A stretch of 64,000 nt of DNA from positions 33,441 through 97,440 of the forward strand of contig NZ_JAGGPJ010000023.1 of assembly GCF_018613875.1 (NCBI RefSeq). The letters run 5' to 3'. The translations under genes and the position numbers were made by a program. This stretch comes from Arthrobacter sp. ISL-28. GTDB lineage: Bacteria > Actinomycetota > Actinomycetes > Actinomycetales > Micrococcaceae. Each line of letters opens with the position of its first letter. Position 1 is the stretch's first letter. Positions 24,793 to 33,719 of the stretch are shown piece by piece. The notes under the pieces were generated by a model. It was not told the DNA's origin, searched no databases, and saw nothing but the letters and a program-made list of their open reading frames with translations.

Positions 24793-25080
24793 TCAGTTAA
24801 GCGGGAAGACGAGCAGAGACCCGGTGGCGGTAGCGACCAGTTTGCCGCTGGCGTCGGTGACGGTGGCGTCTGCGAAGGCAACGCGGCTGCCGGCCTTCGA
24901 TACAACGCCTATGCAAGTCAACGGGCCGCTGCCGGCTCGGATTGAGCGAAGGTAGTTCACTTTGATTTCTATGGAGGTGTAGCCGACGCCCTTAGGAAGG
25001 GTGGTCTGTACGGCGCAGCCCAGGGCCGAATCGAGCAGGGCGCACACCAGCCCGCCGTGAACTGCGCCGATCGGGTTCAT
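24793..25080 (-). pseudogene. PaaI-type thioesterase, N-terminally truncated
   Basis: 95 codons from an ATG at 25080 give the catalytic and C-terminal parts of a PaaI hotdog thioesterase: NPIGAVHGGLVCALLDSALGC, YTSIEIKVNYLRSI and GSLLVFPLN at the end. PaaI proteins usually have 40-50 more residues before the HGG motif. Upstream in-frame sequence shows no family similarity and runs into the 3' end of the zinc-ribbon gene. No ribosome site is evident. It is probably a remnant, although a minimal hotdog might still fold. Confidence 0.6.
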
Positions 25081-25097
25081 ATGCCGCCTACCTGCGG

Positions 25098-25451
25098 TTA
25101 CGCCTGGCCCTCTCGGTCGATCTGCAGATAGCTGAGTCCGCTTACATCGAGCCAGTAGCTTGTTGGAGTTTCCACGAGGCGCAGGAGGACGCCGTCGCAT
25201 GATTTGCAGCGCACAACGATTCCGGGGGCATCGGTGTAGACAACGGCCTCACCGAAAGCCCGGACGGCGCCGCAGTGCTTGCATCGTCCGATCGCTGCGA
25301 TGATGTCGATGCGGAACAATTCCCATAGCGGCCCCGCCGCCGCGTTTCCGTCCAGGTGAGAAATCGGATTGCCTGCGATTCCGCTGATGTCCTGATCCTC
25401 GAGGCGCGGGTCCTCAGCGCCCGGAGAAGCGGAGCCATTGTTGCCGGTCAC
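25098..25451 (-). CDS. Zinc-ribbon protein, DUF6510-like
   Basis: 117 residues from a GTG at 25451, preceded by GGGAGGAACCC. The start overlaps the ferredoxin-reductase stop (GTGA), so translation is coupled. The C-terminal half carries two Cys pairs, CKHCG and CKSCD, spaced like a rubredoxin-type zinc ribbon, followed by LLRLVETPTSYWLD. The N-terminal part is acidic and variable. Proteins of this kind are found beside sulfite-oxidase-like enzymes and ferredoxin reductases in actinobacteria, as here. Its role in that system is unknown; metal binding is the most one can predict. Confidence 0.7.
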   Translation of the reverse strand: MTGNNGSASPGAEDPRLEDQDISGIAGNPISHLDGNAAAGPLWELFRIDIIAAIGRCKHCGAVRAFGEAVVYTDAPGIVVRCKSCDGVLLRLVETPTSYWLDVSGLSYLQIDREGQA

Positions 25452-26185
25452 CGGGTTCCTCCCGTTCCGCCGAAGCGTTCGGTTTTGATGGAGGCGGCCG
25501 GATAGCCCGCCTCCACAAGCCATTCCGAGACCGTTTCGACAAATAATGTCTGACCACAGATGAAGGTGTCGGGGGTGGCGTCCGGCGGCTGGATGTTCGC
25601 CAGCAGTGTTTCTGCCGTGAGCCGTCTCGGGGCAGTTGGCCAGCCCTGTGGCACGATGCGCGTGTAGACGTAGTCGACAGTGAGCTTGGGGGATCGCTGA
25701 CTCAGCGTGAGCAACTCCTCCCGATAGAACCCAGCCTGGGGTGATTTGAGTGAGTACAGCAGCCTGAAGGGTGAGGGATTCTCGGACGCCTCATGCGCCC
25801 GGATCATGGACATGAGGGGCACGACCCCGGACCCTCCGGCGATCAGCTGAACCGGGTTCGTGTCCGTCGGCCGCCAAACGAACCAGCCGCCTACTGGTCC
25901 ACGGACCTCCAGCTGGTCACCGACGGCCAGGTCCCTGACCAGATAGGGGGAGACCTCCCCGTTGACCAATTCATCAACGGTGATTTCAATGATTTCGTCC
26001 ATGCTGGCCGTCGCCACGGAGTAGGAGCGCACCGCCGTGTAGCCGTCGTCGGCCGTAAGCCGAATATCGATGTGCTGGCCCGCGAGATTGCCCATCAAGC
26101 CGTCCACGCGTAGCCCGATGGTCCTGGAAGTTTCCGTCTCCGGAACGGCGCTGACGACGTCGGCAACGCGCCACAGCGTGCTCAT
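25448..26185 (-). CDS. FAD/NAD-binding ferredoxin reductase-type oxidoreductase
   Basis: 245 residues from the ATG at 26185, 10 nt after the preceding stop. FNR-family landmarks: RSYSVATA (FAD-binding RxYS), VRGPVGGWFVW, NAD-site LIAGGSGVVPLMSMIRAH and the closing FICGQTLFVETVSEWLVEAGYP. It has no ferredoxin domain. In this operon it most likely passes electrons between NAD(P)H and the molybdenum enzyme encoded just upstream, perhaps through an unlinked carrier. The order is molybdoenzyme, reductase, zinc ribbon, all on the reverse strand. Confidence 0.87.
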   Translation of the reverse strand: MSTLWRVADVVSAVPETETSRTIGLRVDGLMGNLAGQHIDIRLTADDGYTAVRSYSVATASMDEIIEITVDELVNGEVSPYLVRDLAVGDQLEVRGPVGGWFVWRPTDTNPVQLIAGGSGVVPLMSMIRAHEASENPSPFRLLYSLKSPQAGFYREELLTLSQRSPKLTVDYVYTRIVPQGWPTAPRRLTAETLLANIQPPDATPDTFICGQTLFVETVSEWLVEAGYPAASIKTERFGGTGGTR

Positions 26186-26195
26186 GGCGCCAGAC

Positions 26196-26789
26196 TCATG
26201 AGTACCGCTCTTCACGCCAGGGGTCGCCGTGGATGTGGTACCCGTTGGATTCCCAGAAGCCGGGAAGATCGTCCTGTGTCAGCTCGATGCCGTTAATCCA
26301 CTTGGCGCTTTTCCAAAAGTACAGATGCGGCACGAGGAGCCGGGCAGGTCCGCCGTGGGCTCGCTCCAATGGCTCGCCGTCGAATTCCCACGCCACCCAC
26401 GCCCGGCCGTCCAAAAGGTCCTCCAACGCTATGTTGGTGGTGTAGCCGCCGTAGGAGTGGGCCGTGCTGAACTCGCAGCTTGTTTCAACGTCCTCGAACA
26501 AGGTGTCCAAGGATACCCCGCGCCACGACGTGCCCAGTTTGGACCAGCTCGTCACGCAGTGGATGTCGGTCCGTATTTCAACTTGGGGTAACGCCATAAA
26601 CGCATCCCATGACCAAGTGTGGCGCCGCCCGTCCTCAGCCGTAATAAAAAATTCCCAGTCCTCGGTGGGGATAGCCGGCGCGGGCCCCGCAGTCAGCACG
26701 GGAAAGCTTCCCGTCTCGTATTGGCCCGGGGGTAACGCTGGATTACCGGAATGCCGTCTTCCATGAAAACCAGACGAGATGATGCCCAT
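26196..26789 (-). CDS. Sulfite-oxidase-like molybdopterin oxidoreductase (MsrP/YedY type)
   Basis: 197 residues from the ATG at 26789, 6 nt after GGAGG; longer readings add an Arg-rich tail unlike the family. It is a single oxidoreductase molybdopterin domain: WEFFITAEDGRRHTWSWDAFMALPQ, the molybdenum-ligand Cys in DIHCVTSWSK, and GGYTTNIALEDLLDGRAWVAWEF, then GGPARLLVPHLYFWKSAKWI. There is no Tat signal, so it probably acts in the cytoplasm, unlike periplasmic MsrP. It heads an operon with a ferredoxin-type reductase and a zinc-ribbon protein. The electron donor is probably that reductase; substrate unknown (sulfoxide or N-oxide reduction are candidates). Confidence 0.87.
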   Translation of the reverse strand: MGIISSGFHGRRHSGNPALPPGQYETGSFPVLTAGPAPAIPTEDWEFFITAEDGRRHTWSWDAFMALPQVEIRTDIHCVTSWSKLGTSWRGVSLDTLFEDVETSCEFSTAHSYGGYTTNIALEDLLDGRAWVAWEFDGEPLERAHGGPARLLVPHLYFWKSAKWINGIELTQDDLPGFWESNGYHIHGDPWREERYS

Positions 26790-27044
26790 CATGTACCTCC
26801 GACGCCGAGCTCCGCCCCATCGACCGCACTCGGTTCCCCAACCATATGGCAACCGCCGGACCGGGTCTAGACATTCACCCTGGCGCGGACCGGTCGCGTG
26901 CTTATGGCCGCCGCGGTTGCGAAGGAGCTCGGCGTGGTGGACATCGACGGAAGTTCGCCGCCGGCGCTGACACTTCCGGACATCCAGGACGCTTGGTAGT
27001 TTGCACGCCGGAAGGTTTCCTCGGCTTCCCCGCACGAAATACCA

Positions 27045-27674
27045 TCAAACAGCTGAACCTGTACCCTGCGGGCGGTGGACACCAAACAACGGCAACACCA
27101 CCTGGTCCACTACGGCCACCAGGAAGTCATCGTCGATCGGGCCGGAACCGAAGATGAAGCGTTGCCGCAACAGGGCGGGACCGGCCTCGATTCTGAAGTC
27201 GGTCACGAGGTCCGGATCGCATTCGCCCCGGTCGACCGCGTTGGCAAGGATTTCGTGCATCATCCTGCTGGCGTTCCCGCGCGCGAATTCACGGACCTCG
27301 GCGGCAACGTCGGGGTTCTGCAAGGCCTCACCCAGCACTCCACGCATGGCCTGTCCCACTATCCCTTCCAGTAGCCGAGCCCCTTGCCGCATGACGGTCA
27401 GGGTATCCAGGCGCAGGCTGCCGGTATTAGGGACGGTGTCGGGGCCAGGCATCGCCTCGTAGGCGGCGTCCAGCACCAAGGCGGCGCGGCCTGGCCAGCG
27501 ACGGTAGAGCGAGGCTTTGCTGGCATGCGCACGTTCGGCCACGCGGTCCATGGTGAGGGCGGAGTACCCGGATTCGGCGATCTCGGCCAAAACGGCATCG
27601 AAGATCGCCCTGCTCAGCACCTCACCGCGGCGGCGCGGCAGCTTCCGGTGGTCCGGACCCGGCACAGCCGTCAC
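27045..27674 (-). CDS. TetR-family regulator of the MFS/phosphotransferase operon
   Basis: 209 residues from a GTG at 27674, which overlaps the stop of the preceding gene (GTGA). The HTH is ALTMDRVAERAHASKASLYRRWPGRAALV, with a TetR ligand domain after it. It is the third gene of a run of overlapping genes, so it represses its own operon if, as expected, it binds the perfect palindrome at 31728-31750 in front of the first gene. The inducer may be the compound exported or modified by the other two products. Confidence 0.88.
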   Translation of the reverse strand: MTAVPGPDHRKLPRRRGEVLSRAIFDAVLAEIAESGYSALTMDRVAERAHASKASLYRRWPGRAALVLDAAYEAMPGPDTVPNTGSLRLDTLTVMRQGARLLEGIVGQAMRGVLGEALQNPDVAAEVREFARGNASRMMHEILANAVDRGECDPDLVTDFRIEAGPALLRQRFIFGSGPIDDDFLVAVVDQVVLPLFGVHRPQGTGSAV

Positions 27675-30163
27675 GCCGATGGCTCCGCAACAGCAACAGT
27701 AACCCGGCCGCGGGTGCCGTCCACATGAACCAGCTGGCCGCCCAGCAAGACACTGGTGCCCGACCCGGTGCCCATGACGGCGGGGATCCCGTATTCCCGC
27801 GCGACGATGGCGGCATGGGAAGCAATCCCGCCCGCGTCCACCACGACGGCGGCTGCGCGCTGGAACAGTGGCGTCCAGGAGGGGTTGGTATAGGGGCAGA
27901 CAAGGATCTCGCCGCTGCGGAGCAATCCGAATTCGTCCGGTCCGCGAATAATCCTTACCATTCCGGTGGCCTGGCCACGGCTGGCTGGCATGCCGGAAAC
28001 CAGGCCGCCCGGTCTCCGGTGTCCGTTTGCGAACAGCGCGGCCATATCCAGCAACGGAATACCGTCCAGTTCCCGGCGTTTCGCGGCCCTGGCCAACACC
28101 AGGCGGCGGTAGCGTTCCCGCTCTGCGGCCGGCAGCGCGCCGCCGTCGTCCATTCCCGCCAGTTCTTCAAAACGCAGGTGATTCACATCGGCCGGGTTCG
28201 CCAGCACCCCGGCCTCGTACAGCCTCCGGCCAAGTTCCGCCAGCGCGCGACGCAGTGGCGGCAGCACCATCGTGGCGTAGAAGTGGCTGTCCTCGCGGAA
28301 GGCCATCCCGGCCTTGGCGGCGTCGACGGCGGACAGCACGTGCCGGCGCAGTGCCGTGATTCGCAGGGCAGGATGGCGCCTCAGTTCCGTAAGTGCTTGG
28401 CCGGTTTGGTCTGCGGCCGGTCGCCGCTCGCCCATCATCGATGTAATCAGCCCGAGAACCACTTCGGGGGCATCGGACCAGGTTGGTGAACTGCTCATCA
28501 CCACGCTGACGGTTTCGCGGTGCCCGTATTCGGCAAGGAATGCCTGGAAACGTGCGTGGAACTCCTTGAATTCCGGGCGGTGCTCCAAGCGGGAGAGCAG
28601 TTCGCCCGGTGCCAGCTCGGTGAATGCCCGAGTCAGTTCGCCATGGGACCGGACACGATCGGCCAGGTTCTCCAGCGCGCGGTTCGCTTGGCTGGTCCGG
28701 GTTTCCGCGCCCGCAATGAGTGCCGGGGCAAGGCGCGTCTTGCCCAGCAGCATGAGCATCAGGCGCAGCTTCAGCTGGGGAAGAAAGGCTCCCGGCAGGT
28801 ATGAAATCCGCAGCTCGGTGATTCCTCGCATTGTGGCGTATGCGTCCTCCGCAAGCCCAACGACCCCTTGCCAGGATAAGGACTGGGGATCCTGCCCTGC
28901 GAGCCGCCGGACGTTCTCCAGGAACGTGGCGAACCTGCTGTCCTGGGTCCACCGCGCAGGATTGAACCGGCGGGCACGGCGTGCCACGGAAACCGGCGCG
29001 CCGAGGGTGCGCACCGTGGGGCGAGGCACGGGCGGAACCAGCCGGGTCACCACACCGTCTTCCTCCGGCAGCAGCTCCTTCACCGACGGGAAGATGACCC
29101 CGACGCTTCCTGCCATGCCGTGGAGCATGGCCAGGATTCCACGTTGCATCCAGCCCGACACGTCCAGCGGATAGGGACGTTCCTGGAACATCTCCACGAA
29201 GAACGGGCCCATGAACCGCTGGAAGGGGTTGAGGCGCATTGGCTGCGGCGGCAGGGCCGTCATCGGCCGCGCCTGAAGCACGTAGAGGCGCCCGCCGGCG
29301 ATGGCCCATTCCATATCCTGCGGCCGGCCGAAATGCTCCTGGGCCCGCAGAGCCAGCCCCGCCAGTTCTGCCAACTGCTCTTCGCCGAGGACATTCCGCC
29401 GGCTGCCCGTTCCGGCGCTCTCCTCCGTGCCCCCGCCGGCAATGGCACGGATGACAACCTCGTGCGCGCCGGGCGTAAACGATCGTGTCCGGCCGGTGCT
29501 GTCCAGCACATAGTGATCCGGGGTGACGCGTCCGGAAACCACAGCCTCTCCCAGGCCGGGGCTGGCATCGACCACAATTTCGCCCCGTTCGCCCGTCACC
29601 GGGTTCGCGCTGAACATCACGCCGGCGGTTTCCGCCGGCACCATGTCCTGAACGACGACGGCGATCGCGACCTGATGCGGGTCGATCCCCTGGCGCCGTC
29701 GGTAGGTGATGGCACGGTCCGTCCATAACGAGGCCCAACACTCCACCACGGCCCGGATCACCGCCTGCTCGCCGACAATGTTCAGGAATGTGTCCTGTTG
29801 CCCGGCAAACGCGGCACCCGGAAGGTCTTCGGCCGTGGCGCTGGAACGCACGGCCACCGGTCCGCCGCCCAAGGCTGCGTAGGCCGCAGCGATGTCCGCG
29901 GAGACACGCGGCGGAATTTGCCCTTCGGTAAACAGCGCCCGGATCCGTACTCCGGGGTTTTCGGTTTCCAGCAGCCTGTCCAGCTCGGGGCCCAGGCCGG
30001 TTTCCGCCAGCAGGGTAGCGTAGGCCGCGGTGGTGACGAGGAAGCCCGCAGGGACCGGAAACCCGTGGCGCAGGAGTTCGCCGAGGTTCGCGCCCTTCCC
30101 GCCGGCCGACGCCAGGTCCGCGGCGCCGAAGTCGGCGAGCGCACCTGTGAATTTCTCAGTCAT
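27671..30163 (-). CDS. PEP synthase / rifampin phosphotransferase-like protein
   Basis: 830 residues from the ATG at 30163 (AAGGAG upstream), overlapping the MFS gene by 8 nt. Domain order matches rifampin phosphotransferases: ATP-grasp PPDK/PEP-synthase N domain (1-320: GGKGANLGELLRHGFPVPAGF, VRSSATAEDLPGAAFAGQQDTFLN), a long substrate-binding middle region (about 330-730), and a swivelling phosphohistidine domain with GGIASHAAIVAREYGIPAV, catalytic His783. It lacks the PEP-synthase C-terminal barrel, so it is not a gluconeogenic enzyme. Family members transfer the beta-phosphate of ATP to a rifamycin hydroxyl. Linkage to a drug-type exporter and TetR supports a resistance role, but the target molecule is not proven. 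Confidence 0.83.
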   Translation of the reverse strand: MTEKFTGALADFGAADLASAGGKGANLGELLRHGFPVPAGFLVTTAAYATLLAETGLGPELDRLLETENPGVRIRALFTEGQIPPRVSADIAAAYAALGGGPVAVRSSATAEDLPGAAFAGQQDTFLNIVGEQAVIRAVVECWASLWTDRAITYRRRQGIDPHQVAIAVVVQDMVPAETAGVMFSANPVTGERGEIVVDASPGLGEAVVSGRVTPDHYVLDSTGRTRSFTPGAHEVVIRAIAGGGTEESAGTGSRRNVLGEEQLAELAGLALRAQEHFGRPQDMEWAIAGGRLYVLQARPMTALPPQPMRLNPFQRFMGPFFVEMFQERPYPLDVSGWMQRGILAMLHGMAGSVGVIFPSVKELLPEEDGVVTRLVPPVPRPTVRTLGAPVSVARRARRFNPARWTQDSRFATFLENVRRLAGQDPQSLSWQGVVGLAEDAYATMRGITELRISYLPGAFLPQLKLRLMLMLLGKTRLAPALIAGAETRTSQANRALENLADRVRSHGELTRAFTELAPGELLSRLEHRPEFKEFHARFQAFLAEYGHRETVSVVMSSSPTWSDAPEVVLGLITSMMGERRPAADQTGQALTELRRHPALRITALRRHVLSAVDAAKAGMAFREDSHFYATMVLPPLRRALAELGRRLYEAGVLANPADVNHLRFEELAGMDDGGALPAAERERYRRLVLARAAKRRELDGIPLLDMAALFANGHRRPGGLVSGMPASRGQATGMVRIIRGPDEFGLLRSGEILVCPYTNPSWTPLFQRAAAVVVDAGGIASHAAIVAREYGIPAVMGTGSGTSVLLGGQLVHVDGTRGRVTVAVAEPSA

Positions 30164-31712
30164 CCGAGTCTCCTTGGGGACGAGGGTTGGGGTGGGAGAT
30201 GCCCTGTCCGGAGTCGGAATGCGCCATCGTGCGCAGTTCCCGTTCCGGGAGGCAAAGAGTCAGCACGAACGCAATCGCAAGCACGACCGCCGCGTAGCCG
30301 AATGCAGGCGGGAGCGCCTGACCGAAGGCCGCGGCTACGGCGGAGCGGTCCGCCGCCGGCAGTTCAGCGAGCATTTTCGGCGTGAGCGAATTGATCCTGT
30401 CGCCGAGTTCGGCTGTCAGTCCTGCGGGGACCGCATCGGCGAAGCGCACGGTGATGAGCGAACCCAGCACTGCGACGCCCACGGAACTGCCGACTTGCCG
30501 CAGGAAGATTACGGTGGAGGTGGCGGCACCGAGATTGCGCAGTTCCACAGAGTTCTGCACCACAAGCACCATGACCTGCATGATGAGGCCGATCCCAAGC
30601 CCGAGCAGCAGCATGGCCACCAGGACCAGCAAGAGGCTGCTCGTCGAATCCAATGTGCTGAACAGCCACATCCCGGGCACCGCCAGCAGCGTCCCGGTGA
30701 CCGGATACTGCTTATAGCGCCCGCTGCGCGTAATCAGCAGCCCCGAGGCGGCCATTGTCAGCAGAATGCTGGTTACCAGGGCAATCAGCATGGCCCCGGA
30801 TGCTGTGGCAGACAGACCCATCCCCACCTGGAGGAAGGCTGGCAGATAGCTGACGGCCGCGAACATGGCGAACCCGAGGAGGAAGCTGATGGCGGTCGGA
30901 ATGGTGAAGGCCGGGTCGCGAAACAAAGACAGCGGGACGATCGGATCGGACACCAAGCGCGCCGTCAGGACCCAGCCAGCCACCGATGCCGCTGCCACCG
31001 CCGCGAGGACCGGAACCAGCCAGGGGGGTGCGGCATAATTTCCAACGCTGCACAGCAGGATGATCGCCACGGTGGTCAGGCCCAGCAGTGCCGCGCCTCC
31101 GTAATCGATGCGCCGGCCCCGCGGTGGCGCCGGCAGGTGCAGGCCCCGCGAAACCACGGCGAGGGCCGTGAGCCCCACCGGCACGTAGCCGTAGAAGATC
31201 CACCTCCAGGAGAGGCTGTCAACCACCGCCCCGCCGGCCAAGGGACCGACGACGGCCGCCGCAATGTAGGCCACTCCGATTATGCCGAGGAACCGCCCGC
31301 GCTCCCGCGGGCTGACGAGTTCACCAATGATGGCCTGGGCTCCGATCATCAGACCGCCCCCGCCAATCCCCTGCACGGCCCGGAAAACGATGAGTTGGGG
31401 CACCGACTGCGCCAGTCCACACAGGACGGCGCCGACGACGAACAAAATCAGCGAAGCCTGCAGGACGAGCTTACGGCCGAAGGCGTCCCCAAGCTTTCCT
31501 GTGAGGGGCATGGCCGCCGTCGCTGCAACCAGGTACGCGGTAAGGATGGTGGGCATCTGGTCCCAACCACGCAGGTCACCGGCCACAGTCGGCAAGGCAG
31601 CAGCCATGACCGTTTGGTCGAGAGCCCCGAGAAACATCACCAGCAGGATCCCCGGAAATGCCGCACGGATGGCCGTCGGCACTGCGATGCTTCGGCGCTG
31701 CTTGCTGCCCAT
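30156..31712 (-). CDS. DHA2-type (14-helix) MFS drug exporter
   Basis: 518 residues, about 14 membrane helices. Motif A-like sequence LTGKLGDAFGRK and motif C-like AAVVGPLAGGAVVDSLSWRWIFY are characteristic of the DHA2 (EmrB/QacA) family, as is FLGALDQTVMAAALPTVAGDL in helix 1. These transporters expel diverse hydrophobic or cationic compounds using the proton gradient. It is the first gene of a three-gene operon with the phosphotransferase and TetR genes, and the palindrome at 31728-31750 lies 15 nt before its start codon. The ribosome site is weak (GGGGA). Confidence 0.9.
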   Translation of the reverse strand: MGSKQRRSIAVPTAIRAAFPGILLVMFLGALDQTVMAAALPTVAGDLRGWDQMPTILTAYLVAATAAMPLTGKLGDAFGRKLVLQASLILFVVGAVLCGLAQSVPQLIVFRAVQGIGGGGLMIGAQAIIGELVSPRERGRFLGIIGVAYIAAAVVGPLAGGAVVDSLSWRWIFYGYVPVGLTALAVVSRGLHLPAPPRGRRIDYGGAALLGLTTVAIILLCSVGNYAAPPWLVPVLAAVAAASVAGWVLTARLVSDPIVPLSLFRDPAFTIPTAISFLLGFAMFAAVSYLPAFLQVGMGLSATASGAMLIALVTSILLTMAASGLLITRSGRYKQYPVTGTLLAVPGMWLFSTLDSTSSLLLVLVAMLLLGLGIGLIMQVMVLVVQNSVELRNLGAATSTVIFLRQVGSSVGVAVLGSLITVRFADAVPAGLTAELGDRINSLTPKMLAELPAADRSAVAAAFGQALPPAFGYAAVVLAIAFVLTLCLPERELRTMAHSDSGQGISHPNPRPQGDSDD

Positions 31713-31727
31713 TGAAGGGTCCCCGAG

Positions 31728-31750
31728 GTAGAGAACTGCTAGTTCTCTAC
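31728..31750. promoter_or_regulatory. Perfect palindromic operator of the MFS operon
   Basis: Ten-base arms GTAGAGAACT (31728-31737) and AGTTCTCTAC (31741-31750) are exact complements around GCT, 15 nt upstream of the MFS start codon. Size and symmetry are those of TetR/QacR operators. It is the expected binding site for the TetR protein encoded at the end of this operon and probably spans the transcription start. Confidence 0.82.
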
Positions 31751-31908
31751 AAGCTACGCCGCTGCGCCAGAGCTCGCAAGGGTTGCATCTCTCGACCCGC
31801 CGGGCGTTCGCCGTTAGGGTGGCAGGCAGTGATGTCGATTTCGGGCCGTCCCGAACGACGTACGGGTAGTGGCGGCATCCGGTCGCCGTTCACGTGAAGG
31901 AGCACACC

Positions 31909-32523
31909 ATGGGAATACTCTCCGTCGATCTGTTCATCACCCTCGACGGCGTGTACCAGGCGCCGGGCGGCCCCGACGAAGACCGTGAGGGCGGCTTCGA
32001 GTTCGGCGGCTGGCAGGGGGCGTATTTCGACGACGAGACGGGCGAGGCGATCGGTGCCGGAATCAACCGCATGGACGCATTGCTGCTCGGACGCAAAACC
32101 TACGACATCTTCGCGGGTTTCTGGCCCACCCGGGGCGACGACGACCCGATCGCGGTGACGTTCAATGCACTGCCGAAGTTCGTCGTGTCGCGCTCGCTGA
32201 CCGAGCCGGCATGGGAGGGCACCACCGCGCTGTCGGATGTCGCAGACGTGGCCGCGCTGAAGGACCGGTTCGACGACATTCACGTCATCGGCAGCGGCAA
32301 CCTCGCACGGTCGCTGCTCGAGGCCGACCTCGTCGACCGGCTGAACCTCTTCCTCTACCCGCTCACGTTCGGATCGGGCAAGCGGCTGTTCGCCGACGGC
32401 ACCGGCGTGCCGGCGGCGTTCCGCTTCGCGCAGCCGCCGCAGGCGTTCCCGAAGGGTGCAGTCTCGCTCGCATACGAGCGCGCGGGCGCGCCTATCACGG
32501 GCGTCGACATCAGCCAAGGGTAG
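31909..32523 (+). CDS. Dihydrofolate reductase / RibD C-terminal family protein (copy 1)
   Basis: 204 residues from the ATG at 31909, 6 nt after AAGGAG. The RibD-C/DHFR-like fold is evident: VDLFITLDGVYQAPGGPDEDREGGFEFGGW, then LLLGRKTYDIFAGFWP, KFVVSRSLTEPAW and HVIGSGNLARSLLEADLVDRL. These proteins bind NAD(P)H and their substrates are largely unknown; they are not the essential DHFR of folate metabolism. It is the first of five such genes within 11 kb, and it is divergent from the MFS operon. Confidence 0.88.
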   Translation: MGILSVDLFITLDGVYQAPGGPDEDREGGFEFGGWQGAYFDDETGEAIGAGINRMDALLLGRKTYDIFAGFWPTRGDDDPIAVTFNALPKFVVSRSLTEPAWEGTTALSDVADVAALKDRFDDIHVIGSGNLARSLLEADLVDRLNLFLYPLTFGSGKRLFADGTGVPAAFRFAQPPQAFPKGAVSLAYERAGAPITGVDISQG

Positions 32524-32555
32524 CGGCGAGTTCACACGTGTGCTGGTAACTATTC

Positions 32556-32945
32556 TCAGCGGATCCCGCTATCAACAATCAGCGTGATGTGGACTGGATT
32601 GTTCGAGACAACCACGGCCTCGGAAGCCGTCGAGGCGTAGGCGCCGACATTGGTCGCCTTAATAACGTAACGGCCGTCGGGCAGCGTCAGGCTGAAAGCA
32701 CCTGCCGTGTCCGTGTGCGTTGAGCCTCGGACGCTGTCACCCTCCAGGGCAACGACCGCCGCCTTTGATACGGGGCGTGGCGGACACTCCTTGCCAACCT
32801 GTTCGACCGGACAGACCGGTGCCGTCAGGACATAACCCGTGACCTGCCCTGAATGGCCGGTCACCTGCCCGGATTCGTAGGTGCACCCGCACAGCAGGAG
32901 GGTAGCCGCGGTCAGCAAAGCCAATCCGAAGTGCGCCACCATCAC
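32556..32945 (-). CDS. Small secreted lipoprotein with carboxypeptidase-regulatory-like domain
   Basis: 129 residues. A signal peptide ends in the lipobox LLCGC, followed by a short duplicated segment (ESGQVTG and HSGQVTG) and a beta-rich domain with KAAVVALEGDSVRGSTHTDTAGAF and LPDGRYVIKATNVG. The last part resembles transthyretin-like carboxypeptidase regulatory domains. Exposed on the outer face of the membrane, it may bind a ligand or the wall; no enzymatic role is expected. The best start could equally be the second Met codon at 32942. Confidence 0.65.
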   Translation of the reverse strand: MMVAHFGLALLTAATLLLCGCTYESGQVTGHSGQVTGYVLTAPVCPVEQVGKECPPRPVSKAAVVALEGDSVRGSTHTDTAGAFSLTLPDGRYVIKATNVGAYASTASEAVVVSNNPVHITLIVDSGIR

Positions 32946-33104
32946 TCACCAACCATCCGAACATTTGATGCTGATACCGCGTTCTCACCGGGGGAGCGCC
33001 CTCCTGCGGCTCAACGCTTTGTGTACTACACCGAGTATCTACGCTTCATGAGCCTTCCTGTAGGTCACGGGTGAAGATGATCTTTACCTTTCCCAGCAGC
33101 AGTC

Positions 33105-33581
33105 GTTGAAGTATCGAGAGGGCAGTTCCTGACCCTGACCCTGGATGGTGTTTCCCAGGGTCCTGGATCCCCAGATGAGGACACCAGCGGCGGCTTCAAT
33201 AAGGGGGTTGGTTCGATGAATGGACTCCCAAAGTACGTTGCCTCCTGCAGCTTGAAGACAGCGGATTGGGCTCCGACGACGATCCTGTCGGAAGACATAG
33301 CTGCGCAAGTCTCTGAACTAAAGCAGGGGCCGGGCCGGGAGTTACAGATTCAAGGCAGTGCTACCTTGGCCCAGCCGCTTTTGGCCGCAGGGCTGATCGA
33401 CGAGTTGCGCCTTGTGATCGCGCCGGTCGTGTTGGGTAATGGCCAGCGACTCTTTCCTGAGGGAGGCGCCCCGGCTGGGCTGCAGCTGCTCCGTAATGAG
33501 ACGACGTCGGGCGGCTTGGCAGTTCACGTATATGAGTCGGCTGGCCTTCCCAAATACGGAATATACGAGCCCGACGCATAG
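33105..33581 (+). pseudogene. Dihydrofolate reductase family gene with internal deletion (copy 2)
   Basis: In one frame the sequence gives FLTLTLDGVSQGPGSPDEDT and SGGFNKG of the N-terminal family motif, then jumps at about 33213 to MNGLPKYVASCSLKTADWAP and continues normally through LRLVIAPVVLGNGQRLFPEGG to a stop at 33581. About 60 residues, including the expected LFGRRTYE block, are missing. No start codon lies in frame upstream of 33105; an ATG at 33216 would give only the C-terminal 121 residues. It is a decayed paralogue of the copies at 31909 and 42370. Confidence 0.75.
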
Positions 33582-33719
33582 ATCCCGGAGGTCTTACTGC
33601 TGCCACGATCATCGCTCCACGATTCGGCTTTGGCAGACGGGCCTCCAAAGCATTTGCCGTCAGTTCGCAGCCCCGGGCGTGCATGACCTCGGCGCCGGGC
33701 TGTATGTTTCGTTTTACTC

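Noticed and set aside
28167..29741. 524-codon reverse-strand frame inside the phosphotransferase gene
   Set aside because: Same strand but another frame of a well-supported PEP-synthase-like gene; Arg/Gly/Pro-rich with no motifs.
27671..30163. Calling the 830-residue protein phosphoenolpyruvate synthase (ppsA)
   Set aside because: It lacks the C-terminal PEP-binding barrel, and its phosphohistidine domain comes last, as in rifampin phosphotransferases.
30030..31715. 561-codon plus-strand frame opposite the MFS exporter
   Set aside because: His/Gln/Arg-rich low-complexity sequence antisense to a clear 14-helix transporter; typical shadow in high-GC DNA.
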